Positions 16,004 through 23,915 of a stretch of DNA of 40,820 nucleotides are shown piece after piece. This DNA comes from Candidatus Gastranaerophilales bacterium (lineage in GTDB: Bacteria; Cyanobacteriota; Vampirovibrionia; Gastranaerophilales; Gastranaerophilaceae). Position numbers and translations under genes: made by a program. Within the stretch, counting starts at the first letter, position 1; each line of letters starts with the position of its first letter. Location of the stretch: NCBI GenBank assembly GCA_944324445.1, contig CALUWL010000008.1:1-40820 (forward strand), given 5' to 3'. Under the pieces are notes generated by a model. That model ran no database searches and had not been told where the DNA came from. It was given only the letters and a program-made list of their open reading frames with translations.

Positions 16004-16624
16004 ATGAAATTGAAATATAGATTAGCTTTTACTCTGGCAGAATCTTTAATCACAATGATGATACTTTCGATAATTTATGTTGTGATTGCCGGAGTTTTGC
16101 GTCCCGGGGATGTTAAAAAGGATGTTTTACAAAAATCCGGTGCAAATATGTTGTATCAATTGGATTTTGCATCAAAACAAATTCTTGCAAGAAATACCGT
16201 AAACTATACGCTTTATCACTTAAAAACACCTGATGGTACTGAATTTTTAATAACCGAAGATGATGCAGATGAAAAATTGATGAAATTATTTAGAAGATAT
16301 TTAAAAGGTATAAAAAATGTAAATTTAAGTGCTGCTTACCTTTCAAGAGTTCTGGTTGATGAAACTAATACAACTATTACCGATGTTAGCCCTTCAAGTT
16401 TTAAATACGGTTTTAATTTGAGCAACGGAACCTATTTAGCAATAAAATTAAATAAGAATTGCACAACAACGGAAAGTTACATTTATAGTCCTGTGCAACG
16501 ACAAAAAAGAGAAGCATTAAGAAGTTGCGGCTTGTTTTTTTATGATGTAAATGGCGAAAAAGCCCCGAATACATTAGGTGTTGACCAATATATAGTTTCA
16601 GTTGGTAAAAACGGAATAAAATAA
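16004..16624 (+). CDS. Prepilin-like protein, third of three in tandem
   Basis: 206 residues. The leader RLA precedes FTLAES and a hydrophobic helix (about 9-30). The mature part has LDFASKQILARNT and LFRRYLK, and ends CGLFFYDVNGEKAPNTLGVD then QYIVSVGKNGIK, the same closing motif as its two upstream neighbours. A ribosome-binding-like AAAGG precedes the ATG. It is probably the last gene of the pilin operon; the leader of the ribosomal operon begins right after it. Confidence 0.8.
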   Translation: MKLKYRLAFTLAESLITMMILSIIYVVIAGVLRPGDVKKDVLQKSGANMLYQLDFASKQILARNTVNYTLYHLKTPDGTEFLITEDDADEKLMKLFRRYLKGIKNVNLSAAYLSRVLVDETNTTITDVSPSSFKYGFNLSNGTYLAIKLNKNCTTTESYIYSPVQRQKREALRSCGLFFYDVNGEKAPNTLGVDQYIVSVGKNGIK

Positions 16625-16627
16625 GTG

Positions 16628-16733
16628 TTGCAAAAAAATTTGCTTATTATAAAATAGTTCATGTCAGAAATCCCAACATCGAACATAAGAATTTAGCTTT
16701 TAGATAAAAAAGCTGATTTTGGTGTTCTTTTTT
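16628..16733 (+). promoter_or_regulatory. Promoter and structured leader of the rpsE operon (possible attenuator)
   Basis: TTGCAA (16628-16633), a 16-nt spacer and TAAAAT (16650-16655) suggest a start near 16661. There an 11-codon ORF begins (ATG 16661, TAG 16694-16696). It is followed by a 7-bp stem (AGCTTTT at 16695 with AAAAGCT at 16708), and an outer GAACA/TGTTC pairing ends directly in six T residues (16728-16733). This shape could be the pilin operon terminator, a ribosomal-protein attenuator, or both. The rest of the leader, to 16783, has no clear structure. Confidence 0.35.
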
Positions 16734-16783
16734 AGTTTTAGGGAATCCCCCGAAGATAATTCACATTAAGAAAGGTAATAAAC

Positions 16784-17425
16784 GTGGAAGAAAACAAAGA
16801 AATCCAAGCTGAAATTCAAGAACAAGAAACAGTAGAAGCTGTTGAAGAAGTTGTTGTTGAAGAAGCTCAGGAAGAAGTAAAAGAAGGCAAAAAACCTCAA
16901 AGAAAAAGCAGAAGAAGAAAGATTGAAACAGTTGAACCAACTGAATCAGAATGGAAAGAACAAGTTGTTCAAATACGTCGTGTAACAAAAGTTGTAAAAG
17001 GCGGTAAGAAACTTTCTTTTAGAGCAATTGTTATAGTAGGAAACAAAAAAGGCCAAGTAGGAATGGGTGTTGCAAAAGCTGCTGAAGTTATTATAGCAAT
17101 TCAAAAAGCAGTTGCTGATGCAAGAAAAAATCTTGTTAGCGTTCCTTTATTTAATGCAACTATTCCTCATATGATTACAGGCAGATCAGGTGCAGGTTCA
17201 GTTATTTTAAGACCTGCTTCAAAAGGTACCGGAGTTATTGCAGGCGGTGCTGTTCGTGCTGTATTGGAACTTGCAGGTGTAGAAAATATCCTATCTAAAT
17301 CTTTAGGTTCTAAATCTCCTCTAAATGCTGCTAATGCTACTTTAAATGCACTAAAATCTTTAAGAACATTTAAAGATGTAGCTGCAGTAAGAGGTATCAG
17401 CGTAAAAGAAATGTTACAAAAATAA
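16784..17425 (+). CDS. rpsE: 30S ribosomal protein S5 with acidic N-terminal extension
   Basis: Core S5 begins near residue 50 ([23 protein letters not shown]) and continues with [33 protein letters not shown] and [18 protein letters not shown]. It is 213 residues against about 165 in E. coli. The extra residues form an N-terminal Glu/Val-rich, strongly acidic segment followed by a basic patch ([11 protein letters not shown]). The start is GTG, with AGAAAGG 10 nt upstream. Here S5 heads its own block; L18, L6 and S8, which usually precede it, are not adjacent. Confidence 0.95.
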   Translation: MEENKEIQAEIQEQETVEAVEEVVVEEAQEEVKEGKKPQRKSRRRKIETVEPTESEWKEQVVQIRRVTKVVKGGKKLSFRAIVIVGNKKGQVGMGVAKAAEVIIAIQKAVADARKNLVSVPLFNATIPHMITGRSGAGSVILRPASKGTGVIAGGAVRAVLELAGVENILSKSLGSKSPLNAANATLNALKSLRTFKDVAAVRGISVKEMLQK

Positions 17426-17441
17426 TTAAAGGTATATGAAA

Positions 17442-17624
17442 ATGGCAGATAAAAAAATTAAGATTAAACAAGTTAGAAGCACAATTGGTGCAAGCGAAAA
17501 ACAAATCAGAGTTGTTCGCGCGCTTGGTTTAACAAAAAAAGATCAAATAGTTGAACATCAAGCGAGTGCCACAATTTTAGGTATGGTTAATAAAGTACCT
17601 CACATTGTTGAAATTGTTGAATAA
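17442..17624 (+). CDS. rpmD: 50S ribosomal protein L30
   Basis: 60 residues with KIKIKQVRSTIGASEKQIRV followed by RALGLTKKDQIVEHQ, a typical bacterial L30. Two starts are possible. ATG at 17442 gives 9-nt spacing from AAAGG (17428-17432); ATG at 17436 would leave only 3 nt and is less likely. It sits between rpsE and rplO as in the E. coli spc operon. Cyanobacteria generally lack L30, so its presence matters if the host is a cyanobacterial relative. Confidence 0.93.
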   Translation: MADKKIKIKQVRSTIGASEKQIRVVRALGLTKKDQIVEHQASATILGMVNKVPHIVEIVE

Positions 17625-17639
17625 GAAAGGTAAATATAA

Positions 17640-18083
17640 ATGTTAAGTTTAGAAGATATAAGACCCGCTGAAGGCGCTACTCATACAAAAAAACGTAAAG
17701 GTAGAGGTATTGCTTCAGGACATGGTAAAACTTCATGCCGTGGAAATAACGGTGAAGGACAAAGATCAGGTAATTCACACAAACGTGGTTTTGAAGGCGG
17801 TCAAATGCCCTCATATAGACAAATGCCTAAATTAAAAGGTTTTAAGAATAAATTTAGAGAAGAATCATGTGCAATTAATGTTGCAAGATTAGCTGAATTA
17901 GATGTTGAAACAGTTGATTTGGCTTATCTTCAAGAAAACAGAAAAGCTTCTTCTTCCGCTGTCGCTTTAAGAATACTTGGAAATGGTGAAATTACAAAAG
18001 CTATTACAGTAAAAGCTAGTTATTTCAGCCCAAGTGCCAAAGAAAAAATTGAAAAAGCAGGCGGAAAGGTAGAATTGGTATAA
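17640..18083 (+). CDS. rplO: 50S ribosomal protein L15
   Basis: 147 residues. The N-terminal glycine- and arginine-rich extension (KKRKGRGIASGHGKTSCRG) and GFEGGQMPSYRQMPKLKGF are diagnostic; the globular end closes with SPSAKEKIEKAGGKVEL. GAAAGG precedes the ATG. Its stop codon shares one base with the secY ATG (TAATG), so SecY synthesis is probably coupled to L15. Confidence 0.96.
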   Translation: MLSLEDIRPAEGATHTKKRKGRGIASGHGKTSCRGNNGEGQRSGNSHKRGFEGGQMPSYRQMPKLKGFKNKFREESCAINVARLAELDVETVDLAYLQENRKASSSAVALRILGNGEITKAITVKASYFSPSAKEKIEKAGGKVELV

Positions 18084-19423
18084 TGCAACAAAATATCGAC
18101 TCAGAAAAAGTTGTGCAAAATTTAATGGCAAGTTGGCAAGCAAGTGGATTAAAGCAAAAGCTTATATTCACTTTTGCCATAATTGCATTGTTTAGATTTG
18201 GTGCACAGTTGCCGATTTACGGTATAAATAATGAAGTATTTTTGAACTTGGCCAGTGGAAACAATCTGATTGGTTTTTTGGATATGTTTTCAGGTGGTGC
18301 TTTGGGTAAAGTTTCTATATTCGCGCTTGGTATCGGACCTTATATTACATCTTCAATTATTATGCAATTAATGGCGGTTATTATACCAAGTCTTGAAAAA
18401 GCACAAAAAGAAGAAGGTGAAGCCGGCAGGCGCAAAATTCAACAATTAACAAGAGTTTTCACGGTTGCTTTGGCTTTATTTCAATCTTTGGTTTTTGCTC
18501 TTGCTTTATATAAACTTCCCGGAGCTATAATGCATGGGGTTAATCCTGTGATGTTCTTTGTGGGTTCTGCGGTATCTTTAACGGCAGGAGCCATGATTGT
18601 TATGTGGCTAGCTGAATTAATAACTGAAAAAGGCGTTGGAAATGGCGCTTCGTTATTGATTTTTGTTGGTATTATTGCAGGTATTCCTTTGTATTGCGAT
18701 AGAACCGCAACTCTGGTTAGTCAAGATCCAATGTTGCAATTGGGACTTGTAGCTTTGGTTGCTATATTTCTTGCAACAATAATATTTATTATAGTTCTGC
18801 ATGAAGCTGCAAGAAAGGTTCCTATTGTTTCTGCAAGACGTCAGGTCGGAAATAAAGTTTATGGCGGACAAAATACTAATATTCCGTTTAAACTAAATCC
18901 GGGCGGGGTTATGCCAATTATCTTTGCAGTTGCAATATTATTGTTCCCTGCAACAGTACTTGGTTTTGTTCAGCAAATGCATATTGAAAACCCTGTTTTA
19001 GCGGGAATATTCGAAAGATTAAGCTTATTATTCAGTGCAAATTCTATGAGTTATTATGTAATTTATTTTGTATTGATTGTAACATTGACATTTTTCTATG
19101 CTTCAATTATTCCTTCAATGCAGCCTAAAGAAATTGCAAATAACTTAAAGAAATATGGTTCTGCAATCCCTGGGGTTAAACCCGGTAAACCTACTGCCGA
19201 TAAATTAAATGAAATTCTAACTAGAATCACTTTAATCGGTGCTCTTGCATTGGGTATAATTGCTTTAATTCCAACTATTGCAACAAAAATCACAAATATA
19301 ACAACATTCCAAGGTATCGGCGCTACGAGCTTGATAATCCTTGTCGGTGTTGCGCTTGATTTTATTAATCAAATAAAAACTCACATGTTAGCTAAGAACT
19401 ATGAAAGTTTCTTACAACAGTAA
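18083..19423 (+). CDS. secY: Protein translocase subunit SecY
   Basis: Channel subunit of the Sec translocon. 446 residues with about ten transmembrane helices. Signatures include FRFGAQLPIYGIN, a plug-region FSGGALGKVSIFALGI followed by GPYITSSII, GNGASLLIFVGI, the cytosolic loop VPIVSARRQVGN, and FYASIIPSMQPKEIANNLKK near the C terminus. Length and order are normal. It is coupled to rplO at its start and followed 10 nt later by adk. Confidence 0.96.
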   Translation: MQQNIDSEKVVQNLMASWQASGLKQKLIFTFAIIALFRFGAQLPIYGINNEVFLNLASGNNLIGFLDMFSGGALGKVSIFALGIGPYITSSIIMQLMAVIIPSLEKAQKEEGEAGRRKIQQLTRVFTVALALFQSLVFALALYKLPGAIMHGVNPVMFFVGSAVSLTAGAMIVMWLAELITEKGVGNGASLLIFVGIIAGIPLYCDRTATLVSQDPMLQLGLVALVAIFLATIIFIIVLHEAARKVPIVSARRQVGNKVYGGQNTNIPFKLNPGGVMPIIFAVAILLFPATVLGFVQQMHIENPVLAGIFERLSLLFSANSMSYYVIYFVLIVTLTFFYASIIPSMQPKEIANNLKKYGSAIPGVKPGKPTADKLNEILTRITLIGALALGIIALIPTIATKITNITTFQGIGATSLIILVGVALDFINQIKTHMLAKNYESFLQQ

Positions 19424-19433
19424 AGGATAAATA

Positions 19434-20102
19434 ATGAAAAAAGTATTCATATTTTTAGGGCCTCCGGGTTCAGGAAAAGGTACTCAAACTTCAAGATTAG
19501 CAGATAAACTATCCATCCCTCATGTTGATACAGGATCGCTTTTGAGGAAAAATATTCAAGATGGCACCGAATTGGGTTTAATTGCTAAAGGTTATATTGA
19601 TAAAGGTCAATTAGTACCCTTGAAGGTTGTATCTGACGTAATAAAAGATAGACTTCAAAAGGATGATTGTTTAAATGGCTATATTTTAGACGGTTTTCCT
19701 CGTTCGGTTGAACAAGCTGAAGCATTAAAGAGTATAATGGATGAACTTAACACGTTCAGTCTAAAAGATGATACTTTGGCTATCTATTTTGATATTCCGA
19801 CTGAAGTACTGGTTCAAAGGCTCGTGAATAGAAGAAGCTGCCCTAAATGTGGTACTATATATAATCTTATTTCAAATCCTCCTAAAATAATGGATTATTG
19901 TGATATTTGTGATACCAAGTTGACCCAAAGAAAAGATGATAACGAAGAAACAGCTCGTTTAAGGTTTGAAACTTACGAAAAAGAAACCGCTCCTTTGTAT
20001 GACTATTTTAAACAAATGGGTATTTTAAAGGAGTTGGATGCCGATAAACCGATAAGTGAAATTTGGGAAAACTTAAAGAATATAATTTTTGAAGAAAAAT
20101 AA
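19434..20102 (+). CDS. adk: Adenylate kinase with zinc-type LID
   Basis: Interconverts ATP, AMP and ADP. P-loop GPPGSGKGT (9-17), GYILDGFPRS (82-91), and a LID domain carrying four cysteines (C136, C139, C156, C159) in the CxxC...CxxC zinc pattern, as in Gram-positive and many other adenylate kinases. 222 residues. It is the last gene of the rpsE block; a strong intrinsic terminator follows within 15 nt. The usual next genes (map, infA, rpmJ, rpsM) are separated or absent. Confidence 0.95.
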   Translation: MKKVFIFLGPPGSGKGTQTSRLADKLSIPHVDTGSLLRKNIQDGTELGLIAKGYIDKGQLVPLKVVSDVIKDRLQKDDCLNGYILDGFPRSVEQAEALKSIMDELNTFSLKDDTLAIYFDIPTEVLVQRLVNRRSCPKCGTIYNLISNPPKIMDYCDICDTKLTQRKDDNEETARLRFETYEKETAPLYDYFKQMGILKELDADKPISEIWENLKNIIFEEK

Positions 20103-20114
20103 TTTTTAATTTTT

Positions 20115-20143
20115 AAAAGCCCCTCAATTGAGGGGCTTTTTTT
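20115..20143 (+). terminator. Strong intrinsic terminator after adk
   Basis: A perfect 26-base palindrome (AAAAGCCCCTCAA and its complement, 20115-20140) ends in seven T residues. With A residues on the left arm, it can terminate in both directions. It closes the ribosomal/secY block. Confidence 0.92.
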
Positions 20144-20194
20144 AATAAACCAAACAGTCTGAGCATAATTATATATCTAATATAATTCCTTTGT

Positions 20195-20244
20195 AATGTA
20201 TTATTGACTATACAATTTTTTTATAATCTAGTCAATAATACATT
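20195..20244 (+). promoter_or_regulatory. 16-bp inverted repeat flanking a -10 box: candidate operator of the AbrB-like gene
   Basis: The left arm AATGTATTATTGACTA (20195-20210) and the right arm TAGTCAATAATACATT (20229-20244) are exact reverse complements. The 18-nt space between them holds TATAAT (20222-20227). A TTATTG 15 nt upstream of the -10 is a possible -35; TTGACT inside the left arm is only 12 nt away. A transcript from this -10 would start near the right arm and carry a leader of about 45 nt to the AbrB-like gene. A second TATAAT lies at 20181-20186. Confidence 0.6.
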
Positions 20245-20279
20245 TTATTGGACTTATATTAACATTTCAAAGGGCATAT

Positions 20280-20600
20280 ATGAAGAAAAAACTAAAACCA
20301 AGCGGAAATGGCTGGGTGCTCTATTTTCAAAAGTCTTTGCTCAAACTTCTGGGATATAAACCTGACGAAATTAAAATTTTAATTGTAGCTAAAAACTCTT
20401 GTCTTTATTTTTCACCTGTTTGCAAAGATGAGTTAGATAAATATAAAAATAATATGGTCAGGAATTTTCAAAAAAGCGGCGGCGGATATGGAATTTATTT
20501 GCCTGCAGCTTTAATTGATGTTTTAAATGTTGATCCTGCAAATGATTATATTTATGTTGAAATTGACGAAGATAGGGTGATAGTCAAAAAGGCGCAATAA
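20280..20600 (+). CDS. Tandem AbrB/SpoVT-like DNA-binding protein
   Basis: 106 residues built from two similar swapped-hairpin units: about 5-47 (SGNGWVLYFQKSLLKLLGYK) and 62-105 (SGGGYGIYLPAALIDVLNVD). Each has the family pattern of a short strand, an 'xxLPxxLxxxLgi' helix and two closing strands. AbrB-type units normally dimerise; here two are fused in one chain. AAAGGG lies 7 nt before the ATG. A long perfect inverted repeat containing the likely promoter sits 35-85 nt upstream, which suggests self-regulation. No antitoxin-toxin pairing is visible, since the next gene is map. Confidence 0.7.
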   Translation: MKKKLKPSGNGWVLYFQKSLLKLLGYKPDEIKILIVAKNSCLYFSPVCKDELDKYKNNMVRNFQKSGGGYGIYLPAALIDVLNVDPANDYIYVEIDEDRVIVKKAQ

Positions 20601-20646
20601 TTTTTTCTTTTGGTTGTATAATTATTTTTATAGAAAAGAGGAAATT

Positions 20647-21396
20647 ATGATTCATAAAAAGTCAAGAGAAGAAATAAAAATAATGCGTCATGCAGGTTCA
20701 ATTGTTGCGCTTGTTCATCAGGAAATGGCAAAAGTTATTGAAGCCGGAATTTCAACTTATGAGCTTGATAAAATTGCTTATGACATTATAAAAAAGAATA
20801 AAGCAATTCCTACTTTTCTTGGCTACGAGGGTTTTCCGGCATCAATTTGTGCTTCAATTAATGATGAAGTAGTTCATGGAATTCCATCTAAAGATAGAAT
20901 TTTAAAAGAAGGTGATATAGTCTCCATTGATGTTGGTGCTACATATAGAGGTATGGTTGGAGATGGAGCTTGGACTTATCCTGTAGGCAATATTTCTCCT
21001 GAGGTTCAAAATCTTTTAAAGGCGACCGAAAAAGCTTTGTATGCGGGTATTGAAAAAATGATACCTGATACATTATTGGAAAATGTTTCAGCTGCAATTG
21101 AAGATGTGGCGCTTGAAAATAAACTTGGAATAGTTCGTCAATACGGCGGACATGGTGTTGGGCGCGAAATGCATGAAGAGCCGTTTTTATTTAATTATCG
21201 AACAAATTGCACAACAATGATTAAGAAAAATTGTGCTATTGCAATTGAGCCTATGTTAAATCTTGGTTGCGATGAGGTGCATTCTCTTGCGGATGGTTGG
21301 ACGGTCGTTACTGATGATAAAAAACCGTCTGCGCATTTTGAACATACTGTTGTTGCAAGCGAAGACGGCCCTTTAATTATGACTCAATTATTGTAA
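20647..21396 (+). CDS. map: Methionine aminopeptidase, type I
   Basis: Removes the initiator Met. 249 residues from the ATG at 20647, supported by AGAGGA 7 nt upstream; an upstream TTG in frame lacks support. The five metal ligands are visible: two Asp in SIDVGATYRGMVGDGAW, His in GGHGVGREMHEEP, Glu in AIEPML, and Glu in HFEHTVV. TATAAT at 20617-20622 gives it its own promoter. Its stop abuts the stop of the convergent EF-hand gene with no gap. Confidence 0.96.
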   Translation: MIHKKSREEIKIMRHAGSIVALVHQEMAKVIEAGISTYELDKIAYDIIKKNKAIPTFLGYEGFPASICASINDEVVHGIPSKDRILKEGDIVSIDVGATYRGMVGDGAWTYPVGNISPEVQNLLKATEKALYAGIEKMIPDTLLENVSAAIEDVALENKLGIVRQYGGHGVGREMHEEPFLFNYRTNCTTMIKKNCAIAIEPMLNLGCDEVHSLADGWTVVTDDKKPSAHFEHTVVASEDGPLIMTQLL

Positions 21397-22050
21397 TTAT
21401 TGATTTAAAGCTTCCAAATACATTTCATAAAGTTGATTAATGTTTTCTTGGTTGTTTGTACCATCGATTAAATACCACAGGAACTCTTCACTACTTGATA
21501 AAATATCTATTTTGCCGTCAAATACTCCTGTTAGATTTCCTTGGTATTCTTCGCCAACCTTGGTTACTGTGAATTGGTCTAAATTTTTATATAAACTTGC
21601 AAATTCATCTGCACTTAATGTGCCTGAGGAGTCTGAATTTCCCATTCCTTCATCCATCATTTGAAACATAAAATGTGCCATTGCATATCCTAAGGCAATT
21701 GTTTCAATTGTATCATCTTTGTCTATATTTTTAAGTTCGCTATCTAAATATTCTTCAAGGCTGATTTCTCCGTCTTGGTTTTGATCCATAGTGGCAACTT
21801 CGCCTTCACCCAGTTTTTGAAGTTGTGTGTTGTAATCTTGTTCGTTATTTGCGTTTTTACCTTCCATAAAATCGTATTCAAATCCGATTTCACTTCCTTG
21901 ATTAAAGTATTCTGCTAATATTCCTTCTTCGCTTAATCCTAATTTATCTTTTTTATTTAATAAATTTTGTGCTGCAAGGTCATTAATTTCGTGTTTTTGC
22001 TGCCAAGTTTTCATATTGTCATAAACTTGAACACCTGTAATAGTTGTCAT
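21397..22050 (-). CDS. EF-hand-type calcium-binding protein, function unknown
   Basis: 217 residues, acidic, with no signal peptide or membrane helix. A canonical EF-hand loop appears near 88-99 (DQNQDGEISLEE) and a second, less perfect one near 139-150 (SDSSGTLSADEF). The N terminus MTTITGVQVYDNM and C terminus LYEMYLEALNQ match no family I know. AAGGAG is upstream. It diverges from the coiled-coil gene at 22203; a regulatory Ca2+ sensor or surface-structure component is possible but unproven. Confidence 0.65.
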   Translation of the reverse strand: MTTITGVQVYDNMKTWQQKHEINDLAAQNLLNKKDKLGLSEEGILAEYFNQGSEIGFEYDFMEGKNANNEQDYNTQLQKLGEGEVATMDQNQDGEISLEEYLDSELKNIDKDDTIETIALGYAMAHFMFQMMDEGMGNSDSSGTLSADEFASLYKNLDQFTVTKVGEEYQGNLTGVFDGKIDILSSSEEFLWYLIDGTNNQENINQLYEMYLEALNQ

Positions 22051-22202
22051 CTTACTTCTCCTTTTTCTTGATATAAAGAAATAAAAAAAATATATAAAAA
22101 GTATTGCTATTTATGTTAAGAAATGTAACGAATTTATATAATTTTGAAATACTGATTATATATTTGTTTTTATTAATATGTAAGTAAAAAAGGTTTAAAA
22201 TT

Positions 22203-22622
22203 ATGTTAATAGAACTTTTAAATATTATGAATAATGATGCTGCAGCTAATGAGCTTGAAACTCAAATGACAAAAAACAGCATGTCTATTCGTTTAAGACA
22301 AAAACAATCTGCTTCTAAAATTTCAGATATTCATGCTAAATATGATGTTGATAAAGAAAGAATCAGAAATGAAATAAATTCACTTGATAAAGAAGCTGCA
22401 ATTGATGAATATCAAGATTTGATGTCCGAATTGAATGATTTAAAAGATGCTGAAGATAGAGAAGTTGAAGTCGAAGAAAATGCTTCAAATGACTATGAAA
22501 CAGGGCTTCAGCTTCAAAATGACAGCATTTCAACGAGATTAGAAGCACTTAAAGCTGATAATGAATCTTTAAAAGAAACTCATCAACAAAATATTGAAAA
22601 AAGTTTCGGATATTTTAAATAG
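22203..22622 (+). CDS. Small coiled-coil protein of unknown function
   Basis: 139 residues, almost entirely helical and charged, with heptad-like leucines through about 25-130 and a closing SFGYFK. No signal peptide, membrane helix or known domain. AAAAAAGG precedes the ATG, and a terminator follows, so it is a single-gene unit. TATAAT at 22137-22142 is a possible promoter. Its size and helical content recall FliJ/SctO-type stalk proteins, but that is only a shape resemblance. Confidence 0.55.
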   Translation: MLIELLNIMNNDAAANELETQMTKNSMSIRLRQKQSASKISDIHAKYDVDKERIRNEINSLDKEAAIDEYQDLMSELNDLKDAEDREVEVEENASNDYETGLQLQNDSISTRLEALKADNESLKETHQQNIEKSFGYFK

Positions 22623-22643
22623 AGAGAGAATGAATAATTTTTT

Positions 22644-22672
22644 AAGCCCTGCTCGAGTCGAGAGGGCTTTTT
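22644..22672 (+). terminator. Intrinsic terminator after the coiled-coil gene
   Basis: AAGCCCT (22644-22650) pairs with AGGGCTT (22663-22669). Inside, CTCG and CGAG extend the stem around an AGT loop. A run of T residues follows. Confidence 0.85.
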
Positions 22673-22760
22673 GATGTAAAAATTTTAAAAATCTGATATT
22701 ATATTGTTAACAAAACTTAATTAAAATACTAAAGAATTTTAAAATAATGCCGATTAAAAA

Positions 22761-23915
22761 GTGGAAGCTATAAATTATGGCTTTAAAGAGGATATTATTG
22801 TGTTAAATGTCAAAAATGATTTATTCTTAAATAGTGTAGGTGATTTAATCAGTGCAACCTCTGTTCACAATGACCATACGATTTTAATAGTGGATGATGA
22901 AATAAATAATTTGCAGCTTTTAAAAAGAACTTTTAGAGGAAAATATACGGTTTTAACTGCGTCAAACGGGCTTGAAGGTTTGGAGGTTTTAAAAAGAAAT
23001 ATAAATGATATTTCTTTAATTGTTTCGGATCATAAAATGCCCATTATGGAGGGTACAAAGTTTTTGGAAGAAGCTAATCATATAGCTCCCGATGTTATAA
23101 AAATTCTTTTAACAGGTTTTTCGGATATTGAAATAATAACTGATGCAGTTAATAAATGTAACTTATTTCAATATATTTTAAAACCCTTTGATCCTCAAGA
23201 ATTGCAGGAAGTAGTTAAAAACGGCTTGGATAAATTTGATTTAGTCAGCTCTAAATCAATGATATTAAAAGATTTAAAAGAATTATTTTATAAAACAATT
23301 AAATCCATAGCCTCGGCTCTTGATGCTAAAGACCCATATACCCACGGGCATTCCATGAGGGTTACATTGTATTCAATTATTCTTGCAAGAGAATTAAATG
23401 TTCCTGATGATCAGCTTGAATTAATTGAAACAGCCGGTTTATTGCATGATATAGGTAAAATCGCAATACCGCAGGCAATTTTGTGTAAACCCGGCAAATT
23501 AACAGACAGCGAATTTGTTGTTATGAAATCTCATCCTTCAAATTCGGAAAAGTTAATTGCAAGTATTAAAAAGCTTCACGAGGTTTCCCCCGGTGTAAAA
23601 CATCACCATGAAAGATGGGATGGCAGAGGCTATCCTGATGGATTAAAGGGCGAAGAAATACCTTTTTCTGCTCGTATTATAGCTATAGCTGATACTTATG
23701 ATGCTATGACATCTACAAGGTCATATAGAGTGGCTTTGACACATGAAACCGCTATTAATGAAATTGATAAATGTGCAGGAAGCCAATTTGATCCGACTTT
23801 GGCTAAAAAATTTGTTGAAATTCAAGATATAATCAGGGCCGCCAAGGAAAATCCGGAAGAATATTATATAAAATATTCAACTTTATATAAAGAAATTAAT
23901 CTGGCGCATGATTAA
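22761..23915 (+). CDS. Response regulator with HD-GYP domain (predicted c-di-GMP phosphodiesterase)
   Basis: 384 residues. After about 38 unassigned residues, a receiver domain runs 40-160: acidic DDE near 45, phospho-acceptor Asp in LIVSDHKMP, conserved Lys in YILKPFD. The HD-GYP domain (about 180-370) has the HD pair in LLHDIGK, a His in HTHG-like YTHGHSMR, and HHERWDGRGYPDGLKGEEIP. These residues predict hydrolysis of c-di-GMP. The start is GTG at 22761 without a good ribosome-binding site; a downstream GTG at 22801 is an alternative. Its last 20 nt overlap the convergent PHP gene. Confidence 0.9.
   Translation: MEAINYGFKEDIIVLNVKNDLFLNSVGDLISATSVHNDHTILIVDDEINNLQLLKRTFRGKYTVLTASNGLEGLEVLKRNINDISLIVSDHKMPIMEGTKFLEEANHIAPDVIKILLTGFSDIEIITDAVNKCNLFQYILKPFDPQELQEVVKNGLDKFDLVSSKSMILKDLKELFYKTIKSIASALDAKDPYTHGHSMRVTLYSIILARELNVPDDQLELIETAGLLHDIGKIAIPQAILCKPGKLTDSEFVVMKSHPSNSEKLIASIKKLHEVSPGVKHHHERWDGRGYPDGLKGEEIPFSARIIAIADTYDAMTSTRSYRVALTHETAINEIDKCAGSQFDPTLAKKFVEIQDIIRAAKENPEEYYIKYSTLYKEINLAHD

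Noticed and set aside
20280-20600. AbrB-like gene considered as an antitoxin
   Set aside because: There is no overlapping or adjacent toxin gene; the neighbours are adk and map, and the protein carries two DNA-binding units with no toxin-binding tail.
22081-22200. AT-rich run between the EF-hand and coiled-coil genes considered as an origin or attachment site
   Set aside because: No DnaA-box cluster, direct repeats or integrase gene; it looks like an ordinary divergent promoter region.
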